Of a DNA stretch of 64,000 bases, positions 45,775 to 58,200 are shown in pieces. The notes beneath the pieces were generated by a model, which saw only the letters and a list, made by a program, of their open reading frames with translations, did not search any database and was not told where the DNA came from. The stretch is from Rotaria sordida. Its lineage: Eukaryota; Rotifera; Eurotatoria; Philodinida; Philodinidae. Position 1 is the stretch's first letter. Each line of letters opens with the position of its first letter. Both the position numbers and the translations under genes were made by a program. The stretch covers positions 1 through 64,000 of the forward strand of contig CAJNOL010000443.1 in NCBI GenBank assembly GCA_905250125.1, written 5' to 3'.

Positions 45775-48646
45775 ATGCCAACTGAAAGTGTTACAGATGT
45801 TGTTGCACCTTTAATAAACGAAGCATCACACGAGAAAATAAGTACAAGTGATGCTACTGGTTATAATAATCCTACAACAACTTCTCCATCTAGTGTTTTA
45901 CCAAATGTTTCTTCAGGTGCATTGGAAGTGCATGATGTTGTTGTTGTCTCTTGTTCAAATGGTAAGAAAAAAATATTTATCATATGAATAATATGCAATG
46001 ATAATTTTCAATAGGATTCTATCGATTAGCACGGGTGTCTGATATTGGCACTGATGAAATTAAAGTTATATACTTCATCAGTCCAAAATACAACATCGAT
46101 ATTAAAACAAAAGAAGAAGTTATTATTGTTGAACAAATCATCTTAGTTTTGGAGAAACTTCCATCAATGAAGGTCAAATGGTATCACCTTCATAATAAGG
46201 ATTTCAAATTGATCCACGAGTGTTTATTAAATCGACGAATACTTGTACTCTAAGTTAAAATGTGTCGACTTTTTCCGTCGTGAATTATAGTGTTGTGGGT
46301 ACCAGCAAGAAAATGTGTCGCACTTTAATGTGTCACATTTTTAACCGTTCTGTACATATATGACGACTGTCCATTCACCATATTGTTTCGCGTGTTTATC
46401 TATATATAATGGATCTGAACCATCACATGAGAATCACTAGTTTTCGTGCACCATTATATATAATATATTTCTCGTAAATATTTCGAGAAATAATGACCTC
46501 ACTTTAGGAGAGGTCTACTTGACAGTAGTCTGACCAAGATCTGACTAGCCTTACATAGCTGGATCTCAAAGTCTGGCTGTTTTACAGTATTGCATCAAAC
46601 ACTGATGTTAATTGTACCAATTAAATATTGATGGATATAATGCATGAAAGAAAAAAATATATAGATACGGTGAAACCTAGACTCGAACCGTGATTTCGGG
46701 ATGTGTCGCAACAAGCACCTCGTGTCGTGCGTGAATGTGTCGTGAAATGTGTTGTAAATCACGACACACCCGACACATTTTAACTTAGAGTGTGATGGTA
46801 ACTCTTAAAGAAGATCTTAAAATATATCTATCGTTTATGCTAAATTTTGTATTTTAGATAAACTGTCCAATGGTGATCCAATTGCTGAAGAACTTATCAC
46901 TCTAAGAAATGAATTATTAACATTTGGTAAAACTCGATCAGTAAGTATAGGAAATGCCCTAATTATTTTTCGAGTAGTACCTACTAAATTATGTTTACAG
47001 CAGTTCAATTGGTAGTTATCGATCAGAGGATTAGCATGTGAATGCTATGGATGTACCAATTCCTAGAGTATGATATTAAATATGAAATTTTTTCCTGATT
47101 GAGAATCTAATTATTTGTGTATTTTTTTAAATAATAGTCATGATCTGTTTTTTTCCATTCTATCCGAAGCTGTAGTTGGAATTCATGAAACATACAACAA
47201 ATCTTTCAGAATTGGTCTGAAATTGACTGAAAATTCACATATTAAAATTTTTTTCGATTGAATCCTGTCAAACTCAACTAATTTTCAGACCTATATTTAG
47301 TGTCAGATAATACTTCAGAATAGATTTGGAAAGAGCATTCAAAACTGAACAGAACAGGCATGAAGAATTGATGGCAGTTCGACAGATTTCACTAGTGGAA
47401 ATATTAAAAGTGCTGATTAGAAATTCAAGAAATTAGTAGGAATTGGTTTATCCTTGCTTAGAAAGACACATGTCTAATATTAACATATCTCGGACTCCCA
47501 GCGATCCACCATGTCAGCTGTGTTCAGATTTAAATGTCCTTTCCAAATCTATTTCTAAAGTTTGTCTAATACTAAATAGAAATCTGAAAATTAGTTCGAA
47601 CTGGCAAGGAATTGGTCAACAAAAAATTAAGCCTTTTATGAATTTGATTAACGAATAGAATTTTTTCCATAAACTTTTCGTCATTGTGTGCTCGTCTGAC
47701 GAGTTCATTTGTTTTTCATCTCTTTGTTTTCTATTAGAAAGTTAAACTATATATAAAGTTCAGATGACATTAATGAATAAAATTCTTCTTTTTACCTTAT
47801 AATCGCTTTCCTTATTCTTCTAATATTTATACTCCTCCTGAAAACGTATATTACCAGAATCAATAAAATAAATTGAAAGTTAATTAGTTTTTTTTTTTTT
47901 TTTATTAATTTTCATTATATTTTTATTTTTCAGGAACGTCTAGCATTCATTAAAAATATGGAGCAACTTATTCTCGGTTCTAATACTACAACAGATGAAG
48001 GTTTTCAATTAGCTTTATCGAGGGACTACCAGGACTTATTTTTTCGGGATTTATTCTTTCTGGCGGACTTATTTCTTTATTGAGGATTTATTCTGATTTA
48101 TTAATATTGATGCTAACCCAGTATACTCACATCAACACCCACACCCACATCGACACCCGCACCCCACACCCATACCACACACCCACACCCGCACCCACAC
48201 CCCACACCCGCACCCACACCNNNNNNNNNNACCACACACCCACACCCGCACCCACACCCCACACCCGCACCCACACCCCACACACCCACACCCTCATCCA
48301 CATTCTGTATGTAGCGAGAAAATGTATGGGATTTATCTCAAAGTGCTTACGAAGTTATTGAAAAATCCCAATAAATCCCGAAAAAATAAGTCCCGGTAGC
48401 TGCTGGCTTTATCATATGCAAAACAAAATATACTCAACATAACATTCGATAAAATTATATTGTCGGTTATTGCCCAAGCTGAAAAAAAAATCAATATGGA
48501 TCCAACTGCTTCACTTGATAATCTTCCTGCGCTTGTGACACAGGTGTGTCTTTCCGGTGCCAACATTATCGTTCTTGAAAATGCTATTATTAATGCTCAA
48601 AGTGAAAATATGAAGAATTTTCTACGACATGTTATTGTTGAACTAG
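45775..48646 (+). CDS. Unrecognised gene whose exons are interrupted by two transposon insertions
   Basis: Exon 1 (45775-45961) and exon 2 (46015-46253) join in frame. The joined segment DVVVVSCSNGFYRLARVSDI looks like a small Tudor-like barrel, a guess. Exon 2 is closed by a TAA supplied by the terminal repeat of a MITE (46247-46791). Exon 3 (46858-46940, KLSNGDPIAEELITLRNELL) and exon 4 (from 47934, ERLAFIKNMEQLILGSNTTT) join in frame. Exon 4 is cut at 48019 by a second element (48020-48405) and continues from 48414 to 48646, again open, with FDKIILSVIAQAEKKINMD. How exon 2 joins exon 3 is unresolved: their phases do not match with any donor I could find. The last exon is uncertain; 49257-49300 is a candidate. 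Probably a recent pseudogene or an insertion allele. Family unknown. Confidence 0.6.
46247..46791. mobile_element. MITE with perfect 21-bp terminal inverted repeats
   Basis: The two ends are exact inverted copies over 21 bp, beginning actctaagttaaaatgtgtc. The interior has several further gtgtcg/cgacac motifs in both orientations and no ORF. The target duplication is unclear: a flanking GT on both sides, or a TA/TG pair, could be read. The left terminal repeat provides the in-frame TAA that ends exon 2 of the host gene. Confidence 0.85.
48020..48405. mobile_element. hAT-like non-autonomous element carrying a C-rich satellite, inserted in a coding exon
   Basis: It is flanked by exact 8-bp repeats gctttatc (48012-48019 and 48406-48413), the length of a hAT target duplication. 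The left end gagggactaccaggacttat and inverted right end cagcagctaccgggacttat continue for about 36 bp of matching inverted repeat (shared tattttttcgggatttatt). No transposase is present. The interior is largely the C/A satellite at 48120-48300, including an assembly gap. Without the element and one repeat copy, the exon frame is open across the site. Confidence 0.88.
48120..48300. repeat. C/A-rich tandem satellite with a 10-base assembly gap (48221-48230)
   Basis: Units such as cacccacaccccacacccgc repeat on both sides of ten N. The same block occurs on each side of the gap, so the true copy number is unknown. It forms the core of the hAT-like element. The strand asymmetry (C-rich plus strand, G-rich minus strand) could support G-quadruplex or i-motif structures. 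Open frames predicted across it are artefacts. Confidence 0.9.
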
Positions 48647-49480
48647 GTATATTTTGTTTTTTTTGTAATAAAATAATATTCAATTCTTTTATCCTAGTCT
48701 AATTGATTGAACCTGATCTGCACGTGGGACATCAATTCATGTTAGAATATGCAAAACTAAGTTCTAAGATCATTAGCATGCAATTATTATGAAAGGCATT
48801 ATTTTGTTTTTTTTTTCTGGTCATGTATTTCGTTATTTTCCATTGTTCATTGTAAGATACCTAGTCCATCAATCATTTATTTATTTTACATAAAACATAA
48901 AAAATATATAATGAAGCTTTCGACCTCCTTCAAAAGGTCATTTTCAACACTAAAGTGATATGAAAAAAATTTGTAGCTAATATATCAAGTGATTTTTTTC
49001 CTCTTTTCGTTCTGCTCTGAACATTGTACTGAGCCTTCGCAGCACAATGTTCTTTTCAAATATGATTTAATTGAAATATCAGATAGTCTGAAAATAAAAC
49101 AACAAGCAGTTTTAACACTGATTTCTATTTGAATACTACAGGAAAACAATGAATGTACTAAATTAAGTCTTTTTCTGTCAATAAACATATACACAGGTGA
49201 CATGCTCGAAAAAAATAAACTCTTCAATAGAATAAATGTAATCCTGTCATTTGCAGAGAATATGATCCTAAAACACGATTTGTTCTCAAAATTTGATTGA
49301 AAGTCAAGTTCAATAGATTATTGATTCAAGCACTTAACAAATAATATTTCTTGATTGAATTCAATTGAATCTAACGACAAAACAAAACCAATAAGATTGC
49401 AGATGATAAACTCAAAATAAAATCACTTCGTGAAAAATATATTCGGAACCTCATTAACACATAAGAAGTACAAGATTATT
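48647..49480. other. Spacer between the interrupted gene and the unit 2 remnant
   Basis: A+T-rich DNA. A short stretch after an acceptor-like ttgcag (49251-49256) could be a terminal exon of the interrupted gene, reading to TGA at 49298. The minus-strand frame 48985-49227 is not recognised. Confidence 0.35.
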
Positions 49481-50420
49481 ATTAATTGTTATGGGTTCAA
49501 TATTCAAAGTTTCAGGAAAAATCGAATACAATTGCTTTTCAATATCTTTTCCTTGGGTTCAATATTCGTCAATCGGCTATAACTTCCATGGTAAAAATGA
49601 TATTTTACATTCATCCTTCTCAAAAATCTCTTCTTTCTCAGGACCAAGAAGACAACAAAACTGAAATATTAAAACATTATTAATTTAGTAAAATGCAAGC
49701 ATTATTTAAAGCCAATCCAGTCTAAAGTAAAACGAAAATAGAAACATATATCTTGATTATTAACTTTTTTTTGTAAATACAATTTATTTGTGTTCGACTT
49801 CTTTATCAGACTAAACATTTTTTCTTCATTTTTTAATATCATGTCTTCGAAGAACAAAACGTGTTCTTAAATCAACATCTGGAGATATGAATTAGACATT
49901 TTGATGAAGATCAACTTGACCAGAATCTAATGATATTTATATGTACATCAGTATACTTCAAACCAAAAAATATTGAATCTATTCGAATAATTTGAACCTA
50001 GATGTCAAGTACTTTTCTTAGTCGTTAAATAAAATAAAAACCTTCGGCATTGTTTCATTGAAAAGTAGATCAAGAATTCATTTTCTTCGAAGCGCAAGGA
50101 TTGCGAATAAATCCTCGTCAATAGTTTTTCTTTTTGAAGAGGTTTTCCATCGGTTTGAAAATTATCAAATTGATTTATTAGGAACTTTTCAAACAAAATA
50201 AGATAATTTGTTTTATTTAGAGAATAAATTACAAATATATTTTGCATTTCAAACTTACATGACATATTTTTATATACACAATATTAACAGAAATTGTTGG
50301 AGATAATGTTATTCTACATTGATCTATTTAGTGGTGAACGAATTAACAAATCAATAAATGATCGATTGCTTTCCTTCGTTTCTATACACATGCTACACAT
50401 AAAAATATGTGAAACATGAA
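49480..50420 (-). pseudogene. Macro-PARP family unit 2: remnant of the N-terminal half
   Basis: Blocks of this region match exons of the intact gene in the same order and strand. 49500-49650 matches 55490-55630 (shared ttgcttttcaatatcttttcc/ttgtttttcaatatcttttcc, caggaccaag). 49800-49950 matches 55640-55910 (gaagaacaaaacgt, ccagaatcta/ctagaatcta). 50060-50270 matches 58900-59055, the first exon, in which the minus-strand peptide reads LFEKFLINQFDNFQTDGKPL against LFEKILNLFDKIQLSGKPFE. Exons 2-4 and the whole C-terminal half are missing, and stops and frameshifts are present. The promoter-like DNA to 50420 matches unit 1. Confidence 0.75.
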
Positions 50421-52295
50421 GAATATACCTGTCTACACTCAAGCACGTGGAAGACGAGAAAGGATTTCATTTTATTGGATTTTGCGAGAAATTTTCTTGT
50501 AATCGATTACTCATTCTAGATAGAATGCAGCACGTTACTTAAACCAACCAACTTTTTTTTTAACACTGAGTGATCGATTTGTTTTTATCCGACACAGTTG
50601 TCCTCGCTCCATCCGAGATGTTTTCCTATTGGTTACATCTACCTTTATAATTATTGTCAAGTCTCTATAGATATTAGTTAAACACTTCTGTCCACAAGAT
50701 AAAATTGTCAATGCATGAAGTAAAAATTGAACTGTTCTCATAAAATAATAACATACTTATTAGAACGATTTCATTCATTTTGTTTTCATATCAATTTCAA
50801 ATGAGAACCATAAAAGATCTCGAAATGAATTTTTTTAAATCTATTTTTTCTGACGAACAATTACAAATCCTTTTAGAAATCTGAATAGAGGTTTGTTTTT
50901 TAATTTTAATTCGATGAAAACTTCTCTTCAATCAGATTTTGTATATATATTTGAAGACAAATAAGTAAAAGTACTAGCTTAATCGAATGAAGAACTTCAG
51001 AATTTATGGCTAAATCTTTTCATGAAAACGTTCAGATTTTAATTTTCGAAATTTGAATTCTTGCTCGAACAGAAATATGTGCATATATCATATTTCCTTT
51101 AAAATATATCATTTTCTTTAATCTTATGCCAATTAAACGAAAGAAAATATTATTTGAAGCTATTTATGTCTGTATATATCAAAGATCTAAACAGACCTAT
51201 TTTTCTTAAGCTTGGCCTGCCCATGGCAACCTGTAAATCTCTTCAGTCTGCCTACCGTTGCCTGTGTATTTTTTTATATATGCTATCATTTCTATGATAC
51301 TTCAATGGGAATAGTATTATGTCTTGATAACAGACAATAATAAATACTCATTTTTCATGTTACACCACTCAAGATACTCCCCTGGGATTTTTAAAGCACT
51401 TTTCTATTGAAAATCATGAAAATTGTGACAAGCAGGCGGTCTTTCTATCCTAAATAGCCTACCTGACCGGAGACGGGCAGGTCCAATGGCCTATTTGGAC
51501 CTCTGGTATATATCTATAATGAATTGATGACTTCGTTTAGTTTTTACTAGATTGGTTTAAGACAAAAATAAATTCATTAATTAACATTTCATCTAATGTA
51601 TGTGCAATCAAATTAAATACTATTTCTCGACCGCATTGCAAAATGAATTATGTTTTAGAAATATCGTTCGATAAATATATTTTTATTCAGAAAAATTATC
51701 GCCAAGAAAAATCTTTCCAACATTACGGCAAGTTCTACATCGTCAGCCAGTGACCATTTTTTTACACAAGACATGTCTCTAAAATCATATACGTTGTTTT
51801 TGCTTCACCCGAACAGAAGTTTCTTTTTGAATACTATATTGGCTTTTATCATTTTCGACAGATCATTATGTTTATTCTCAATATCAGAACCCAAAATAGA
51901 AAATAGATAATATAAAAACATCGGAGAAGACGAATGAAAATTCTGAATGAAATCCCTTCTATTAATTAAAAGTTAATAGACCAATAATCGAAAAAGAAGA
52001 AAATGATAGATTAACAATGAAATCTTTTTAACAAACATAAATAAAGTCTAACTGTTATATTATATTGCGTATTGTCGATTGACATATATACGAGACAATT
52101 CCAGTACGATAAGTTTCTACAATCAAATAGAGATGATTAACGTTTGATTTTATAGTAAAGAATTTCATTTAATAAATTCATTTATTAGATTTTCACCGCT
52201 TTTTATTAAGAACTGATGAGTGAGTGATTAGTTATAAAAATAAATCAAAACAAAAATTTTTAACAAGATTTTTTCTACAATAAAAATGTTTCAAA
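50420..52295. repeat. Duplicated 3' flank of the intact macro-PARP gene (paralogous to 44205-45440)
   Basis: Non-coding DNA collinear with 44205-45440. It additionally carries a GC-richer insert at about 51205-51510 (cttggcctgcccatggcaac, gacgggcaggtccaatggcc) absent from the other copy, probably repeat debris. Only the decayed tandem units share this sequence, which fixes the duplication boundary at about 44205/50420. Confidence 0.65.
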
Positions 52296-55200
52296 TTAAA
52301 GAAATTGTTTTCGTCGTTGATAAACAATCAAGTGTGTTGGTAAAGCTAAATAAGCATCATCATTTGTTAATAAAACAAAATCATTATTTCTATCATATTT
52401 AGCTAATTGAACAGCAAATAAATAATGTTTTCCATCTGTTGAACGACGAGTTCCATATAAATGACTATTCAATACATCACGTGTCAAACAAATCGATCCA
52501 TTTCCAAATTGATCACCTGAAACAATTAAATATAATAATGAATAAATAATTAACTAATATAAAAAAAACCATAATTTGAAGAATTTGATGAATGTAAACC
52601 ATAATGAATTATTGATTGAACTGATGAATAAGAAGAACCATGATAATATAATTTCGTTTCGTTTTTATTATTATTGATAAATTGTATATATAATGGATAA
52701 TTTTCAATTGAATCAATCTATTTTAAATAATAAAAGAAATTCTTTTTAAAATAAAAAAATAATTCGAAAACTAACTCGTTCAATAATCCAAACATCATTT
52801 GACATTGTTTCATAAAAATCTCTATAACATTCTAATGATTGATATAAAGATTTGTTTACTTCTATTATAGAAATTGTTGAGAAAGATGAAGACCATGATG
52901 ATGGAATTTTTACTTTTGAATTAACTAAAATAAATCTTTCAAAAAATAAATCTTAAATCAATCTTCTTACCATTTATTTCTTTTTTAACAAGAAACGCTG
53001 ATTGTTTTCTTCGATTTATTTCTACTTGTAATTTATTCAAATCAATATTAAAAATCATTTGATTATCATCTTCAATAGAAACCTAATTTTAAAAAAAAAT
53101 CATTTTTAATAATATAAAAAAGCAAGTATGACTAACATTTGATTCTTCCAGAGCAAAAGCTTCATCAATTTTCAATGAAATAAATGAATTGAACTTTATT
53201 TCATCAGATTTTTCTCCATTTTCAGTTAATACATAACTATATTGATAGACTTTTTTATTTTGACGAATATTAAATAAACATTGAAAACATGAATCACGAT
53301 CACCACTAACTTTTAATTCATTTTTAGAATAATCAATACATGGAAAAACATTATATTTAAAACATATATCAATTAATAAATCAATCTTTAAAATAATTAA
53401 CAAAAATATTTTACTAAAATTAATTAAATAAATATAAATACTTTATCAATTAATGATGGTTCAATATATGATAAATCAAAACTTTTTTCGTATAATAAAT
53501 TTTCTAATGATTTTATCAATAGATTATGATCTTCAATCATATTCGATGAATTTGATAAAGTTAACACACGTTTACCTAAACAATAAATATTAGTTCAATA
53601 CAAATTTCATTTTAACAATTAAAACATTTTCTTTATCAAATTTTTCCGATTGTCTCATCAGATAAACAAAAAATTCAAACACAAAACAACTCAAATCTAA
53701 TCAAATAAGCTTGACAAATTTCAATAGTTCATATTAAAAACAGAACTACTTTCAATCAATACTCAAACGAACATCAAATAGAACAGTTCATCCTATTTCT
53801 AATACAACATTCGGATTGATCCTTATGTTTTATAACTATAAAGCTATGAGTCCACCTTGTTCTAGATCCAGACCTGAACCTGGATCCCATAATAAATTAA
53901 ATTTTAGAGCCGAATCTGCAGCTCTCTACTTATAACACGAAAAAGAACGAGTTTTGAATAAAATAAAATTGTTTTTAATAATGATTCGATAATTTGACGA
54001 AATGTTATAAATAATATATTGAAAACAAGAAAAACAAAAGCCAAACCTTGTATATTTCGTCGAATAAATTCTATTTGCGTATCCGAACTATTTAATATAT
54101 TTGTTTGATTATCAATGTATGGTTTCGAAAGTTGATTTGGTTTAATTTGTTCACAAAGACTATCAAGATAAATTCTAAAAACCTATTTTAAATAAATAAA
54201 TAAATAGGAAAAACAAGAAAAATCTTTTTTTTTGTTAATGACTTGATAACATTCATCATCATCATTTTGATGATTATTATTAATTTGAGTTGATGGATAA
54301 ATAACAAAAATAACATCTATTTTATATTGATGTAAACAATCACTTGCTGCATTAATCATTGCTTCACAAACAAAAGCTGGATCAAGACCAAGTTGACCAG
54401 TACCAATCTTTTTTAATTATTAATAAAACAAAAAAAAGATTTTTATTTATTAAATATCTTACAGGTGGAAATGAAATTGATTTCATTTTTCGTTGATATC
54501 CTTGTTGAATACACCATTTAACTAAATCTGATAATGACTATTTATATTAATAAAATTATTTTATTTCTAATTAAATTAAAAAAAAAAACAACTAATTAAC
54601 CTTTTCAGTTTGAATTGTTTCTCTTGATTCGATATCTGTTTTCCATGGAACAAAAAGAATTTTTTTTGCTGCAGTTAAACCACCATCAAGAAGTAAAGCA
54701 TCTGTTGGATGATAACGTTGTTTATATTGGGATTCAATTTGATGACCAGCACGACGAATAACACTATCACGTAAATTATTTGATGTACTTACACATATCA
54801 TCATATCAACCTTTAACAATATTTTATTTGATTTTTTTTCTTCTTTTTTAATTAATTAAAGATATATTACTGGAATTTGACTTATATCACCAGATATAAC
54901 ATCAATTGATGAACCAGTTGAACTTATATGAAATTTTCCATCCAATGATAACTATTATAAAAAGATTTTTTATAATTAAAATAACAAAATGAAAATGAAC
55001 CTGTTCGGAAGTTTTATCATCAATAGAAGATGATCTTTTCTAATCAAATAAAGAGAAATTTTCAAAAATAAATAAATTAATGTTTTTCTTTTTTCATACA
55101 TTTTCACTTAATATTGGTGAAGAATTCCTTGCTTCACTTCTCGTTTGATGGATTACATCAATAGTTACTAGAAATAAAGAAATTTATCACTTTTCATCAA

Positions 55201-58200
55201 TAAATTTATTATTTTAAAACTTTTCATAATTCAACCGACTCACTAAAAAGTCAGCTAAATCTATAAAATTCTTCTTTCTCTCTCTCAATAGTTCAATGAA
55301 CTTACAATGAACTTTTGCTGGTTCAGTGATAATAGCATAATGGATTTGACCTACGTATCCAATGAAATTTGAATAAACCGAAAAAAAAGATAAAAAAAAC
55401 AACTTTGTTGAAAAATAAATTCTGCAGCTGATGAACAAATAATAAGTGCAAGATGATCATCGACTTTGACAGTTTCAATATTGAATGTATGAGGTAAAAT
55501 TGAATATAATTGTTTTTCAATATCTTTTCCTTGTTCAATATTTTTTACTCGACAATAACCCGATGGTAAACATGGGAATATTTGACATTGATCATTTTCA
55601 TTTAGATTTTTTCTTCCAGGACCAAGGAGATAAGATAACTTAACAAAAATTAAAGAAAATTTTCAATAAAGACAATTATTATATTAGAATTAAAAACAAA
55701 AAAATCATCACATTCTCTAGGTTACCTGTTGATCATTAAATTCTTTCTTATAAACATAATTCATTAGTGTTTCATTTGTTATTCTAACTGAACTTTTTTC
55801 TTTAGTTTTTTTCTCATGTCCACGAAGAACAAAACGTATTTTAGAATCAACATCGGCACATACTGATGAAGCATTTTCAGAAGAATCAATTTCACTAGAA
55901 TCTAAACATACATATAATATATATAGATGATAACAATAAATAGAAGAAAACTAAATAGCTCCTATTGAATTATTATGATTTAACTCTTCACCCCCCATAA
56001 CGATTCTATAAGACTGACCAATAAAACAACTATTGAAAGAGAATATTGTCTTCTTCAGTAGGTCAATTATATAAACAGATCGACCAAATGTGCGTTCCCT
56101 GTGTGCACGGTAATTTGGCAACTCCATTTGTAGTTGGAGCGTAGCAATATGAAAATGTTTTTTTTTATCTTTTGCGAATAGCTTGTTGATTTCACAAAAA
56201 ATCCAATATATTGTTTTAATTCAACGATACAAATAAAGAAAAAAGCAACACATAGAAAGGTTTTCCTTTTTTTCTCTATCACACATGTGCTCTCGAAGTG
56301 ATTAAATAATCAAGCAAAGAATATAATTATTGATTCATTCTTTTTCAACTTCGAATATAATAAGATTTAAAAGAATTTCGGGTATGGTTTCGATCTCTTC
56401 TTGTTCGACACTGACACTCAGATCCATGCATACACACATTAAACATATATATAACAACAAATTATGCCCGTATTTATAAATAAGAGTAATCTCTTTACTT
56501 ATCTATCTGTAAATATTAACAAGTTTTGCATTTAGATGAAAATAAAAACTTTTTTGTTCCATGTCGTTATCTCCCAATGACAACTCTAGTTGCCATTTTA
56601 TGTCGTAGAATCTCTTATTCCATTAAATTTGTGTGAAACTCTTTAAATGTATTTTATAGGATAGCAGCAACTTTTGTCAATATTTATCGCCCATGACATC
56701 ATCAAGATAAGTATTTTTCCTAGGTTAAAAAGAAACTGATTTTAACAGAAGAGATTGTTTTTTAGTAATCTCATAATTGTTTCTTTTCTAAGTCGTATAT
56801 CTTAGAGAGAGACTAAGGATACAAAATATTTTTTTTACCAATCACGATAGCTTGAAGAATTCTCTACACAGGGTGTGTAAAGAGTTTTTTTATACGACGC
56901 GTTCTGTATATTCTGTAATGTTTTTAAAGATGTCAATTCCAGTTGTCAATGATGGATAAAGGGTTAAAACTAGAAGTCAAATATTTTTATTGATAGGTAA
57001 TAGAAATGTGACAACTCGGTTAGAGTTTCATGGTTTTATTCTCTTTGGAGAATAATATTTGAAAAATAGAACAAATATATATAGCTCAATTAATCAGCTT
57101 CAACTGATTTATGATTATCAATGTCTTTATATCGTCACAATTGGACAATGGTCAGTGACTTGCAAGGATGATTCAAAGATTTTAGCTAAAATTGACTAGA
57201 TTTTGAAAAGGGGTTGTGCAGTTTTTTTCACAATTGATCAGTAGAAAAAGAATAAAACATCGAAATTTCGCCGAAGAAAAAGGAAAATTTGTTAAGATTA
57301 TGATTTACCCTCTCGACTTTTCCCGATGAAGACATTCCTGATAACAATGCTTATTGATTGATGTTAATTGTTTAGTATTTTCTATTAGAACTCGATTGTG
57401 TAAATATTGATATAAATTTAGTTGTTGTTTAAAAAGCGAATATATCTATCGATTAAATTATTTATCTTATTGAGAATGTTAAAATGCAAGAAAGAAAAAT
57501 ATGATAGATATTCGATAAATAGATATAGATAAATAAATAAAGTAACGTACCATCATTCGATGGTGATTTATTATTATAATTATTATCGTCAATGTGATAT
57601 TGATTGTTTTGATCTAATTGAATATTTGTTGAATAAGATGTTAAAGATGAATTTGATTGAGATTGATTTTGATTTTGATGATAAATTTCATCTGAAATAA
57701 AATTTTTTTCATTATTATTTATTTGTGATGTTGGATTTGTTTTATTATTAATTGTTATTGGTTTTATTTCTTGTGAATATAGATCATTCTTTCTTGAATT
57801 AAGACGTTGAGAAAATTGAAATTTTCTTTGATTTGATGTTGTTGTTGTTGTTGTTGTTGTTGAATTATTCGATAATAATTGTTGATTTGAATAAAGATTT
57901 TGATTATTTAAATTTGATTGATTATTAAATGAAGAAAATGAATTATTATTTGATAATGAAGGTGAAGGTGGAGTTTTATTCAATTGATTTCTTCCACGAG
58001 ATCGTCCAAATAAAGAACTAAATCGATTTTCATCTCCTGATTTATTTTTCTCATGATTGAATGTTGGAGAAATCTTAAAATAAATTCAAATCAAAATAAT
58101 TTTATTTATTAAATAAATAAATAAATAAATAAAATAATACGTTGTTATTATTTGTTAATTCAATTGGTTGATTATTATTTTCAATTGAATTTATTTTCGA

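Noticed and set aside
48080..48361. Proline/threonine/histidine-rich open frames across the satellite, both strands
   Set aside because: They come from a simple tandem repeat and run through an assembly gap inside a mobile element.
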